Source of the DNA: an uncultured bacterium
GTDB lineage: Bacteria > Bacteroidota > Bacteroidia > Bacteroidales > Bacteroidaceae
DNA: 64,000 nt
Assembly: GCA_945829115.1 (NCBI GenBank)
Contig: CALZTP010000002.1
Span: forward strand, 19,055-83,054
Direction of reading: 5' to 3'
Shown here: in pieces, positions 1 to 9,139 of the stretch
Layout of the letters: the number at the start of each line of letters is the position of its first letter
How positions within the stretch are numbered: the first letter of the stretch is position 1
Notes under the pieces: generated by a model
What the model saw: the letters and a program-made list of their open reading frames with translations, nothing else
Databases searched by the model: none
Told to the model about the DNA's origin: nothing
Position numbers and translations under genes: made by a program

Positions 1-592
1 CCCCTTTTTTCTCCTCCCCCTCCTTTGCATAGCAGATGCCACTTTTAAGAAGAAACTCAGCCTTGTAGCCCTTTCTGATTGCTTCACGAGGAAGGGCATG
101 ACGGTCATCGAGAGCAAAGCCCAATCGGAATTTCTGTATGATATCGTCTCGGAATCCTCTGGAGCGGAAATATTGCATACCTATCGCTCTTCCGTCCACA
201 TCGTTATACAGTATATCCTGATAGTATTTTGCCGCCCATTCATTCACAATGAAGATAGACTCCCTTTCGCTTTCCTTCTCTCTTTCCTCAGAAGTCATCT
301 CCTTCTCCTGAATCTCTATGTTGTATTTCTTCGCCAGCCATCTCAGAGCCTCAGGGTACGTCATCTGCAGATGCTCCATGATAAAGCCCACAGGGGTACC
401 GCCCTTGCCGCAGGAGAAGCAATGGCAATAGTTTCTTGCTGGAGAGACAGAGAAAGAAGGTGTTCTATCGTCATGGAACGGGCACAAGCCTTTATAGTTC
501 GTACCTGCTTTCTTCAGCGTTACGAACTCCGAAACGACACCAACAATATCTGCTGCCGCAAGAATACGTTCTATGGTAGGGCGATCAATCAA
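1..592 (-). CDS. dnaG: DNA primase DnaG, N-terminal part (runs off window start), probable TTG start at 592
   Basis: Minus-strand translation (M)IDRPTIERILAAADIVGVVSEFVTLKKAGTNYKGLCPFHDDRTPSFSVSPARNYCHCFSCGKGGTPVGFIMEHLQMTYPEALRWLAKKYNIEI: CHC2 zinc-finger primase. Absent from ORF track (no ATG, truncated). Confidence 0.93.
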   Translation of the reverse strand, partial: MIDRPTIERILAAADIVGVVSEFVTLKKAGTNYKGLCPFHDDRTPSFSVSPARNYCHCFSCGKGGTPVGFIMEHLQMTYPEALRWLAKKYNIEIQEKEMTSEEREKESERESIFIVNEWAAKYYQDILYNDVDGRAIGMQYFRSRGFRDDIIQKFRLGFALDDRHALPREAIRKGYKAEFLLKSGICYAKEGEEKKG

Positions 593-711
593 TTTACAAC
601 AAGCCTATTTTTTTCGTTTATTAATTGTATGTATTTGGAAACAGTATTATAAAACATGTATCGAGAAACTGTATTATAAAAATAGGTATAACTACTCTGT
701 TCCAATCACTG

Positions 712-1260
712 TTATCTGAATAGTGAGAAATTCACTGAGCCATAGGCTCTATGTTCCAAGAATCGCGGATGGTTAGAGAAGTCGTACTGCTTTCCATGTT
801 CAAAGACGAAGAGACCATTCTCAGAAAGAAGCCCCTCTCCCCTCTGCTCATTCTCTGGAACAATGATGTTCGGAATCTCTGGAAGTTTCTCCAGAGCGTA
901 AGGCGGGTCGGCAAAGATGAAGTTGAACTGCTGTTTGCATGACTTCAGGAATTTGAACACATCTCCTCGAATCAATGCACAGTTGTTTTCTCCCAATTTC
1001 TGCAGACATTGCCTAATGAAAGCAGCATGGTCACGGTCTGCCTCTACGCTCACCACTGGCTTGCAACCTCTTGACAACATCTCCAGAGAGATGCTTCCCG
1101 TTCCGGCGAAGAGGTCGAGTGCAGCAGAATCGTCAAAGTCAATGTATCCCTGCGCGACATTGAAGATATTCTCTTTTGCAAAGTCTGTGGTAGGCCTTGC
1201 TTTGAAAGACCGAGGCACTTCAAACCTCCGTCCTTTGTATGTTCCCGTTATGATTCGCAT
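712..1260 (-). CDS. rsmD: 16S rRNA (guanine(966)-N(2))-methyltransferase RsmD family
   Basis: MRIITGTYKGRRFEVP..RPTTDFAKENIFN...LDLFAGTGSISLEMLSRG...FIFADPPY; SAM-binding and DPPY motifs. Confidence 0.92.
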   Translation of the reverse strand: MRIITGTYKGRRFEVPRSFKARPTTDFAKENIFNVAQGYIDFDDSAALDLFAGTGSISLEMLSRGCKPVVSVEADRDHAAFIRQCLQKLGENNCALIRGDVFKFLKSCKQQFNFIFADPPYALEKLPEIPNIIVPENEQRGEGLLSENGLFVFEHGKQYDFSNHPRFLEHRAYGSVNFSLFR

Positions 1261-2063
1261 AAGCAGATAAGATCGTAAGTAACGTTTGGTATTTGAGTGA
1301 CCGGGTCACGGTTAAATTCTGCAGAAGGATTTATCTGGAAGACATTCTGAACATATTTCCTCAGTTCCGTCTTCAGTTCCTCCTCAGCAGGTATATCGCC
1401 AACGATATACAGTTCGTCCTTCTTCTGGTCCATGGCAAGGAGCTGCCAGACATAGAGAAGATAGTATGTTGAATCTGCCACCTCGTTTGTGGTGAACGTG
1501 TTCACGAACCGGAACCGATTCTTCGAGAAGCCCGCAACAGATATTCGCCCTTCATGGAAGAACGCATACAACTTCTTTGTCTGACCGCTATGACTTCTCT
1601 CATGGAGATGGCGCCAGACATGAGAGTCGACAGGAGTGATGCGCACATTATCGAAATGGTCGGTCACCACGAGTCTCACGTCCTTGTTTATGGCAAAGAC
1701 CGCCACACAGTTCAGCTCTGGCATGACATGGTGTACGATTACCTCATGAATGCCCCCTGGGAAGGTATATCGATACAGTTCCTCCATATTGTTCTCGTCG
1801 AACTCCTCTATTGGCAGTATCAGAGTTGGAGTATCAATGATCACGTGCACCCTTTCGTTCGGGATGGCAAGCAATGCGCTTTCCTTAAAAGCCTCACGGA
1901 GGTTTGCCGCCATAGACATTCCGCTCTTCACAGTGTATGGCTCGAGCATAACCTTTGCTCCCCGTTTGCTACCTCCAGTAGCCTCGGGATTCTCTGGCAG
2001 TGCGAATGTCAAAGTCTGCCTTCCAATGCGTATTATGGTTCTTGGTTTCTTCATTGACTGCAA
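1248..2063 (-). CDS. DUF3822 family protein
   Basis: 271 aa, overlaps rsmD start; resembles the DUF3822 protein commonly next to rsmD in Bacteroidetes. Confidence 0.7.
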   Translation of the reverse strand: MQSMKKPRTIIRIGRQTLTFALPENPEATGGSKRGAKVMLEPYTVKSGMSMAANLREAFKESALLAIPNERVHVIIDTPTLILPIEEFDENNMEELYRYTFPGGIHEVIVHHVMPELNCVAVFAINKDVRLVVTDHFDNVRITPVDSHVWRHLHERSHSGQTKKLYAFFHEGRISVAGFSKNRFRFVNTFTTNEVADSTYYLLYVWQLLAMDQKKDELYIVGDIPAEEELKTELRKYVQNVFQINPSAEFNRDPVTQIPNVTYDLICLCES

Positions 2064-2146
2064 AATTACAGAAAAAATTATATATTCTCAAATCTTCTTG
2101 GAAGATTTTTTCTTATAGAACACTTTTTTTTATTAATTTTGCAACC

Positions 2147-3598
2147 ATGATAGCAAAAGAATGGAAATATCTCATAAAAAACCTCATGTCTTTCACTCCC
2201 ACAGAAGGGCAGCAAGAGGCTATTAACCGCTTCTCAGAATTCATGGAACACTTTGCGGAGAAAGGGAAAAAGGGAATCGAAGAGAAGTCGGTCTTTATTC
2301 TCCGTGGCTCTGCCGGAACGGGAAAGACCTCTTTAGCGAGAGCATTTGTACTTGCAGCAAAGGAATTGCGACAGAAGGTTGTGCTCCTCGCCCCTACTGG
2401 TCGTGCGGCAAAGGTGTTCTCTTCTGGCATGTCCACCCCAGCCTCTACCGTCCATAGGAAGATCTACCGTCAGGAGTCGTATCTTTCTTCTTCTTTCGAT
2501 ATAAACAAGAACCTGCATAGCGATACCCTATTCATTATCGATGAGGCATCAATGATAAGCACATATTCTCTTGGAGGAGATAGTTTTGGCAGCGGAAGTC
2601 TTCTTGACGACATCATAAAATACGTCTTCTCAGGAAAACATTGTGGAATGATGCTGGTGGGAGACACGGCACAGTTGCCACCAATCGGTTGTGACGATGC
2701 TCCCGCCCTTGACTCTGCATACCTTTCTGGTTATGGTCTCGACATCACCGACTACAACCTCCTTGAAGTGTTGAGACAGTCGCAAGACTCTGGCATACTC
2801 TCAAATGCCGTCTCTCTGCGTGAACACCTATTCCGTGACGAGCTCTCCCAGCTTCCCGTTATTCGTTTCTATGGTTTTGCCGATATCTCCATCTGTCATG
2901 GTAACAGTCTCATTGAGTCCCTTTCTTCCAGCTATGGGAGAGTAGGAATGGACGAGACGATTGTGCTCACTCGCAGCAATAAGCGTGCTAATATATATAA
3001 TAATGGTATAAGGAGTCAAGTGCTTGACTACGATTCTGAGCTTTCTTCTCGCGATCAGCTGATGATTGTTAAGAACAATTATTTCTGGACGGAAGGAGAG
3101 AAAGACGGTCCTGCCTTCATTGCCAATGGTGACCGTTGTGAGGTTCGCCGTCTCAGAAATATTCGTAACCTCTACGGCTTCCGTTTTGCCACCGCCCTAC
3201 TCTTCTTTCCCGACTACGAATATGAGCTCTCTGCAACCGTTATCCTTGACACCCTGCAGAGTGAGGCACCTTCGTTAACCTCAGAAGAGCAGAACCGCCT
3301 CTTTAACAATATCCTTGAAGACTATTCTGACCTCTCTACCAAGGCAGAGCGTTTCCGCAGTCTGAAGAAAGACGAGTATTTCAATGCCTTGCAGATAAAA
3401 TACGCCTATGCCGTAACATGCCATAAGGCTCAGGGCGGACAATGGAAGCATGTATATGTCGACCAAGGCTATGTCACGGAAGAGATGCTCACCCCTTCTT
3501 ATATCCGCTGGCTGTATACCGCCTTCACCCGAGCCTCCTCACACCTCTTCCTTGTGAATTGGCCAAAGGAGCAGTCGGATGTTTATGAAGAATGGTGA
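2147..3598 (+). CDS. RecD-like ATP-dependent DNA helicase / AAA family (start refined from 2000 to 2147)
   Basis: Walker A GSAGTGKTSLA, Walker B FIIDEASM, C-terminal YAVTCHKAQGGQW..YTAFTRAS; TAATTTTG promoter box just upstream of ATG 2147. Confidence 0.88.
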   Translation: MIAKEWKYLIKNLMSFTPTEGQQEAINRFSEFMEHFAEKGKKGIEEKSVFILRGSAGTGKTSLARAFVLAAKELRQKVVLLAPTGRAAKVFSSGMSTPASTVHRKIYRQESYLSSSFDINKNLHSDTLFIIDEASMISTYSLGGDSFGSGSLLDDIIKYVFSGKHCGMMLVGDTAQLPPIGCDDAPALDSAYLSGYGLDITDYNLLEVLRQSQDSGILSNAVSLREHLFRDELSQLPVIRFYGFADISICHGNSLIESLSSSYGRVGMDETIVLTRSNKRANIYNNGIRSQVLDYDSELSSRDQLMIVKNNYFWTEGEKDGPAFIANGDRCEVRRLRNIRNLYGFRFATALLFFPDYEYELSATVILDTLQSEAPSLTSEEQNRLFNNILEDYSDLSTKAERFRSLKKDEYFNALQIKYAYAVTCHKAQGGQWKHVYVDQGYVTEEMLTPSYIRWLYTAFTRASSHLFLVNWPKEQSDVYEEW

Positions 3599-3630
3599 TT
3601 GACCACGGTTTAGAAAAAACACTCAAAAAA

Positions 3631-3672
3631 AAGAAATCAGTAAGCTACAGAAATGTAACCTACTGATTTCTT
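3631..3672. terminator. Bidirectional hairpin terminator between convergent genes
   Basis: AAGAAATCAGTA...TACTGATTTCTT 12-bp stem. Confidence 0.7.
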
Positions 3673-3688
3673 CTATTATCATGGTTTT

Positions 3689-3766
3689 GGAAAACCAATT
3701 TTCTATTTTATTTTTTGGAAAACCAATTTTCTTTTATTTTTTGGAAAACCAGTTTTCTTGTTTAAG
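3689..3766. repeat. Degenerate tandem repeat, 3 units of ~24-28 bp (GGAAAACCAATTTTCT...)
   Basis: Units at 3689, 3717, 3743; each has GAAAA-CCAA/CCAG-TTTTC hairpin potential. Confidence 0.85.
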
Positions 3767-3780
3767 AATTTGAAGAGCCG

Positions 3781-4932
3781 TTATTCTTTCGCTCCACCCT
3801 TCTTTACATCGTTAAGAATCTCAAGACCCTTTCCGAGATACTCCTTTCCATAGAGCACCCAAGCTGTTGCGATGGCAAAGCCAAGGAAAGTCCAGATAAT
3901 CAGCACCTTCGCACGACTATTGTTCGGCTTCAGCGGAACAGAAGCGGGCTGAATGATTGCAAAGACCGGCTTCTCCTCAACGACCTTGCTTCGAGCCATT
4001 TCCGCTTGCGCCTTCATCTGCTGATATACCTGAGTGGCAATCTGCAGTTCGTTGTTCAGCTTTGTACCCTCAGAGATTACAGAGTGGAGTATAAGTCCAC
4101 GGTTATGGTCCTGATAGTATGCGTATGCCTTTGATGCTTTCACATATGCCTGATAGCTTTCGTCTGCCATTTTCTGATATGACATCAAATCCTCACGTGC
4201 CTTCTTTGTTCGGTAGTCGGTGATATAGTCCTTCAGGCGCTTGCTGATGGTGTCTGCCACGGTAGCCGCAACAACTGCATTGTCCATAGTGACATTGATG
4301 GTTGCCTGTCCCGTTTTCTTGTCCACATCAACAGAGATTGCCTTTTTAAGGAATTCCGCTACTAAGGACTGCTTCTTTGTAAGACGGAAGACGTCAACGT
4401 CTGTCTTCTCTTTTTCTTCCTCGTCTTTTGAGAACACGGAGAGCACTGGCTTCACAATCAGTGCGGTAACAGAGAATTTCTCACGTGTAAGGTATCCAAT
4501 GAGTGTAGTATCTATCTCGTTCTCCTCGTCCTTTACCTTGATGTCAAAGAGTTGGGTGGTAAACGGAGTAGAAGCAACAACGTCTGGATACACCATAACA
4601 TTATAAGCATCGGCAGAAGAGCCTGTCAAGCCCATTCCTCCAAGTCCGAGCATGCTGGTGATGCTACTAAGAGAAGAGGAAGATCCTGATTTTCCAAGCT
4701 CTGGCATCATGGTCACAGTACAGGTATACTGTCGTGTCATGGTGAGTGCGCTGATGAGTCCGAGCACCATAAAGACAATGGTGATGGAAATAATCTTCTT
4801 TCTTCCGAGCCATGCCTTTGTAGCCAATGCCTTCCAGTCAATCTCACTCTCTGTAGGCATCTGTTGTTGTTGCAGGTTTCTCTTTTCCTTCTCTATGTCG
4901 AGAAGAACTTCCTTCAATTCGTTTTTATCCAT
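3781..4932 (-). CDS. Wzz/GumC-like polysaccharide chain-length determinant protein
   Basis: N- and C-terminal TM segments, long coiled periplasmic region, PASVPLKPNNSRAKVLIIW C-terminal motif. Confidence 0.85.
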   Translation of the reverse strand: MDKNELKEVLLDIEKEKRNLQQQQMPTESEIDWKALATKAWLGRKKIISITIVFMVLGLISALTMTRQYTCTVTMMPELGKSGSSSSLSSITSMLGLGGMGLTGSSADAYNVMVYPDVVASTPFTTQLFDIKVKDEENEIDTTLIGYLTREKFSVTALIVKPVLSVFSKDEEEKEKTDVDVFRLTKKQSLVAEFLKKAISVDVDKKTGQATINVTMDNAVVAATVADTISKRLKDYITDYRTKKAREDLMSYQKMADESYQAYVKASKAYAYYQDHNRGLILHSVISEGTKLNNELQIATQVYQQMKAQAEMARSKVVEEKPVFAIIQPASVPLKPNNSRAKVLIIWTFLGFAIATAWVLYGKEYLGKGLEILNDVKKGGAKE

Positions 4933-4942
4933 AGGGTTCAGC

Positions 4943-7345
4943 TTATTTCATTGTGTTGATGAGTGAAGCGATTACCGCAAGCATAGAAACAGAGGTGGTA
5001 ATGGTTGAGAGGGTTGTACCGAGATTCCACTGGCTCTTCGCCTTCTGAGGTACAATAATCTTTGCACCACCAATAATATCCTTTGCACTGGCACTCCTTC
5101 CAACTTCCTTGATATGTCCGTTAGGATAGAGAATGAACGTTCCGCTCTTTCTTGCTCTCTCGGCATATCCACCAGCCTCGCTGATATAGTCTTTGAGATT
5201 CATCTTTGGGTCATAGACAACAGAGTTTGGCTTGCGAACGGAGCCAGACACCTGTACGGTTGTCATCAGCTGTGGTATGATGATTGCGTCACCGTCTTGA
5301 AGAACAGGGTCGATTGGTGTGTGAGGGTTTTTCATAATCTCCACGAGGTCGATAGCAATAGGGTATGTTCTCTGCACATCAGGAATCACGATAGAGTCGT
5401 TTCCTGAAACACGGTTATTGCTTGCCACCATCTTCATAAGCTCTTGAGCCTGGAGATACTCCTCGTAAGTCAGCTGGCGCTCAAGGCGTGCTCCCTGAAG
5501 GTATGCGAAGTCTGTCAAGCCTCCGGCTTTTGCAATGACGTCAGAGAGACGTTCGTTGCGCTCGTTGAGAGAATATTTTCCTTCGAACTGCACCTCACCA
5601 GTGATATTCACATTAACCTTATCGGCATATCCAGGAGAGCGACGAACGAACACTTGGTCGTAAGGCTCAAGCACAAATCCCTGTTCTCCCTCAATTACGA
5701 ATCCGTCCTTTATGCTGAAGGAGTAAGTTTTTGACAGTTCCTTGGTCTTCTTTGTGCTCTTTGGATCGTTTATTCTGCGGGTAACATCCACACGAACAGC
5801 AGATGCCGACTCTGTCATACCGCCTGCCATGATGATAAGGTCCTCAAGCTTTGTGTTTGCAGCAAAAGGGAAGGTACCTGGAGAGAACACCTCACCAGAG
5901 ATTTCTAATGTTCCCTGATCTTTGAGGTCGTGTATGCTTGGAATGAAGAGCACATCGTTCTTATGGAGCGTGATGTCAGTTTCTGTCCCATTGAGAATTC
6001 CTTTCACATCTACAGAAATCACCTCAAGACTCTTATCTGGATTCTCACGGTGGAGCACAGCACGGTTAAGGAATGCGTCTTCAAGGAGTCCGTCAGCAGT
6101 ATTGATAAGGTCGCGAACTGTAATGATTCCTTCTCCGAGCTGATAGTATCCCGGACGGTAAACAGCACCCTTTATCTCAATACGGTTATCGAAGCGGTCG
6201 AGGATTTCACCCACACTAACCTCGTCACCATCCTTCACCTTGAACACACCATAGTTCATGTCGTCAACAGTGCAGATGGTTTTCTCCTTCTTATTTGTCC
6301 TCTGAACAGTGATAGAGGTAGCATATGCATCGTTTGTGAATCCTCCAGCATAGTTGATAAGTGTTCTTACCGACTCAGAGTTCTTCATTTCGTAGTACAT
6401 TGGGCGCTTCACCTTACCCTTGATAAGCACGAGAGCCTCGTAAGGACTGGCAAGGATCACGTCACCTTCCTGAAGGCGGATATCAGAATGAGAACGACCG
6501 TTGATGATATAGTCATAGACATCTACAGTAGCAACTGTTCTTCCTCCGCGAACAACCTTAATGTTACGAAGGCTACCAAGACCGCTGATACCACCAGCCT
6601 TATAGAGGGCATGGAAGACAGTACTAAAAGAAGAAAGGGCATAAGTACCAGGACGTACCACCTCACCCATTATGTTCACCTGAATAGTGCGAATCTGTCC
6701 GAGGCTAATCTTCACGTTCGTGCTGAGATTTACATTGCTGGAAGCAAGACCAGAGTAAATCTGGCTGAGCTTTCCACGTATTCTCTCACTTGCCTCCTGA
6801 ATGGTAAGTCCGTTTACTGCTATTGGTCCTACGTCAGGAATGTTGATATATCCATCTGGAGACACCTTCCTTGTGATGTTTGTCTCGCTGGCTCCCCATA
6901 CCTCAATCACGAGCTGATCGCCAGGACCAAGACGGTAGTTCACTGGAGTAGCGATATTCAGACTCGGCTCGAAAGTAAGGTCAGCATTTGTGAAGATGCT
7001 ACGGCCGAAAACAGGTATTCCTGTAGGCACATCAGCACGAATATTGTTGCTCTGAGCTTTCTTCACATCATCGCGCTTTTCTGGATTTACTCTCTGTGTG
7101 TCAACATTGTCTTCCGACTTTACAGAAGCCTGACTGCTCTGCTGTTGCTCATACTTTTCCTTAAGTCTTAGCAGCTGTTCTTTGGTGACACCCTTTGATG
7201 CCAACTCGCCATAGAGCTGCTTTTGACTCTTGCCACTTTGAACACCATCCTTGACATACCTCACCACAGCCTCATCGCTCATCTGAGCGCTCGCGGTTGT
7301 TGCGGTCATGAATGCCAAGAGTGCAAAAAATAGAATTTTCTTCAT
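4943..7345 (-). CDS. Polysaccharide export outer membrane protein with multiple SLBB domains (Wza-like)
   Basis: Signal peptide; YRLGPGDQLVIEVWG; repeated V.G.V..PG.y..... SLBB motifs. Confidence 0.88.
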   Translation of the reverse strand: MKKILFFALLAFMTATTASAQMSDEAVVRYVKDGVQSGKSQKQLYGELASKGVTKEQLLRLKEKYEQQQSSQASVKSEDNVDTQRVNPEKRDDVKKAQSNNIRADVPTGIPVFGRSIFTNADLTFEPSLNIATPVNYRLGPGDQLVIEVWGASETNITRKVSPDGYINIPDVGPIAVNGLTIQEASERIRGKLSQIYSGLASSNVNLSTNVKISLGQIRTIQVNIMGEVVRPGTYALSSFSTVFHALYKAGGISGLGSLRNIKVVRGGRTVATVDVYDYIINGRSHSDIRLQEGDVILASPYEALVLIKGKVKRPMYYEMKNSESVRTLINYAGGFTNDAYATSITVQRTNKKEKTICTVDDMNYGVFKVKDGDEVSVGEILDRFDNRIEIKGAVYRPGYYQLGEGIITVRDLINTADGLLEDAFLNRAVLHRENPDKSLEVISVDVKGILNGTETDITLHKNDVLFIPSIHDLKDQGTLEISGEVFSPGTFPFAANTKLEDLIIMAGGMTESASAVRVDVTRRINDPKSTKKTKELSKTYSFSIKDGFVIEGEQGFVLEPYDQVFVRRSPGYADKVNVNITGEVQFEGKYSLNERNERLSDVIAKAGGLTDFAYLQGARLERQLTYEEYLQAQELMKMVASNNRVSGNDSIVIPDVQRTYPIAIDLVEIMKNPHTPIDPVLQDGDAIIIPQLMTTVQVSGSVRKPNSVVYDPKMNLKDYISEAGGYAERARKSGTFILYPNGHIKEVGRSASAKDIIGGAKIIVPQKAKSQWNLGTTLSTITTSVSMLAVIASLINTMK

Positions 7346-7420
7346 TTTTTATTAGTAATTATATTTTCATTTATTTCGTAACTGTTTCACGCCATTATTA
7401 CAAATAATGTATATCGCCTA

Positions 7421-7451
7421 CAAAATTACTATTAAAATTGTTATTAACCAA
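7421..7451 (-). promoter_or_regulatory. Bacteroidetes-type promoter for the SLBB/Wzz operon
   Basis: Minus strand TTG-(20 nt)-TAATTTTG. Confidence 0.65.
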
Positions 7452-7531
7452 ATTTTTCTTCAAATTTTTACAAAGAAAGTGATTTAAGATAAGTTTCACA
7501 ATAAAAAAAGCAGAAAAAGCTTCTGATATTT

Positions 7532-7562
7532 TTGGCTATTCTGAATAATTGTCTTACCTTTG
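7532..7562 (+). promoter_or_regulatory. Bacteroidetes-type promoter for the 7697 gene
   Basis: TTG-(20 nt)-TACCTTTG. Confidence 0.7.
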
Positions 7563-7696
7563 CGGCTTATAAAAAATAAAGGGGCAAAAAACGACCTTTC
7601 GTATTTCTAAACATATATAGAAACGAAAAAAAATAACCCCAAACAGAAGAAAACAACAGAATGCAAACAACATAAATTCAGATATTTGCAAAAGAT

Positions 7697-8608
7697 ATGA
7701 TAAAAATAATAGTAGGATGTTTCAGCAAGGCGGTGAAAAAGACATGGAAAAGTGCTTCATGGCTTCTGAAACTGATGATACCCATCTCCGTGTCAGTAAC
7801 ATTGTTGCAATATTACGGCATTCTCGACTGGCTCGCAACATACCTCCACCCTATCTTCGTGAACATCGGACTCCCAGGAGCCTCTGCTGTGACGTTTCTC
7901 TCTGGAGCAGCCGCTGGCACCTATGCTGGAATAGCGGCTATGATGTCCATGCCGCTCACCATGAAACAAGCCACCATACTCTCACTGATGATTGCTCTTT
8001 GCCATGCTCTACCTATGGAGAGTGCGGTGAACCGAAAGACGGGCTCTTCTTTTTGGAGGATGTCTTTATTGAGAATCATGATGGCTTTCCTCTGTGCTGC
8101 AATCATGAATGTCCTTCTCCCTGAGACAACAGAGATGTTCCTTTACATGGGAGCGCAGGCGGAGGCATCATGGCAAGAGATGATTAAGGAGTGTGCACTC
8201 TCTCAGGTAAAAATGTCGATGATGGTTGTGCTGATTATCTACTGCCTTATGGTTGTTCAGCAGTTCCTCAATGCCTTCAATCTCCTTCGCCCTCTCTCTC
8301 GCCTACTCTCTCCTCTCATGAAGCTGTTCGGACTTACAGAACATGCAGCATACATGTGGCTCGTGGGAAACGTCATTGGCATAAGCTATGGCTCGGCAGT
8401 GATGTTAGAATTGGAGGAAACAGGTGTTATCACACGTGAGGAGGCAAATGAGGTTAACTATCATCTCATCATGAACCACTCGCTCCTTGAAGACACCATC
8501 GTCTTTGCCGCTACAGGTATCTCCGCCCTACTCCTCGTAACCGTCCGCATCTCCTTTGCCCTCCTTCTTGTGTGGGGAAGAAGAGGATTGGTTAGAATAA
8601 GGAGTTAA
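7697..8608 (+). CDS. Nucleoside-recognition (Gate) domain membrane protein
   Basis: Polytopic; SGAAAGTYAGIAAMMSMPLT..., duplicated Gate-like halves. Confidence 0.75.
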   Translation: MIKIIVGCFSKAVKKTWKSASWLLKLMIPISVSVTLLQYYGILDWLATYLHPIFVNIGLPGASAVTFLSGAAAGTYAGIAAMMSMPLTMKQATILSLMIALCHALPMESAVNRKTGSSFWRMSLLRIMMAFLCAAIMNVLLPETTEMFLYMGAQAEASWQEMIKECALSQVKMSMMVVLIIYCLMVVQQFLNAFNLLRPLSRLLSPLMKLFGLTEHAAYMWLVGNVIGISYGSAVMLELEETGVITREEANEVNYHLIMNHSLLEDTIVFAATGISALLLVTVRISFALLLVWGRRGLVRIRS

Positions 8609-8733
8609 ACAAGAGCAACCAATAAACACAGAATATCCCGATGGATTGCAATATATAATAATGTGAGAAGACGTTTACAAGGAAGGGAATAGTAAACAAA
8701 CGTTAAAACAAAGACATTTCCTAAGGTATTATT

Positions 8734-8763
8734 TTGCCAGTTGGAGAAAAGTCAGTACCTTTG
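8734..8763 (+). promoter_or_regulatory. Promoter for tRNA-Val
   Basis: TTG-(19 nt)-TACCTTTG about 45 nt upstream of tRNA. Confidence 0.7.
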
Positions 8764-8806
8764 CACTCGCAATTCGGGTAATGAGTTGTGGTTATGTTGA
8801 AATTCA

Positions 8807-8881
8807 GGGCGTTTAGCTCAGCTGGTTCAGAGCATCTGCCTTACAAGCAGAGGGTCGGCGGTTCGAATCCGTCAACGCCCA
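8807..8881 (+). tRNA. tRNA-Val (anticodon TAC)
   Basis: GGGCGTTTAGCTCAGCTGGTTCAGAGCATCTGCCTTACAAGCAGAGGGTCGGCGGTTCGAATCCGTCAACGCCCA; cloverleaf, loop CTTACAA, acceptor GGGCGTT/AACGCCC. Confidence 0.96.
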
Positions 8882-8882
8882 C

Positions 8883-8920
8883 AGAAAAGAGTCGCAAAAT
8901 TTCTTTTGCGACTCTTTTCT
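8883..8920 (+). terminator. Intrinsic terminator after tRNA-Val
   Basis: Perfect stem AGAAAAGAGTCGCAAAA/TTTTGCGACTCTTTTCT. Confidence 0.85.
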
Positions 8921-9074
8921 TTTCTATCCATCAGTTAAAGGTTTCATTTCTGCTTGTCTGAAATTTCTGTTGTAATGTGACAGGAAGGAATAAAAAATTG
9001 CGTGTTTACAACCTTTTTCCCCTTACAAAATGCCAGTGAAATAAAAAAGTAAAGAATATTTTTTCAATTTCTCT

Positions 9075-9104
9075 TTGTCGTTCCATGAAAAATGTGTACC
9101 TTTG
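9075..9104 (+). promoter_or_regulatory. purB promoter
   Basis: TTG-(19 nt)-TACCTTTG. Confidence 0.7.
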
Positions 9105-9139
9105 CAGCCTAAAAATGTGTACATATTTATAAAAAGACC

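Noticed and set aside
98-652. 184-aa plus ORF at window start
   Set aside because: Antisense to dnaG, which has clear CHC2 zinc-finger and primase sequence.
2000-2146. N-terminal extension of the RecD-like helicase ORF
   Set aside because: Would place the start inside the divergent DUF3822 gene; a -7 box lies just upstream of ATG 2147, which gives a sensible N-terminus.
5930-7171. 413-aa plus-strand ORF
   Set aside because: Fully antisense to the convincing SLBB export gene (4943-7345); composition has no domain or signal features; a by-product of codon usage.
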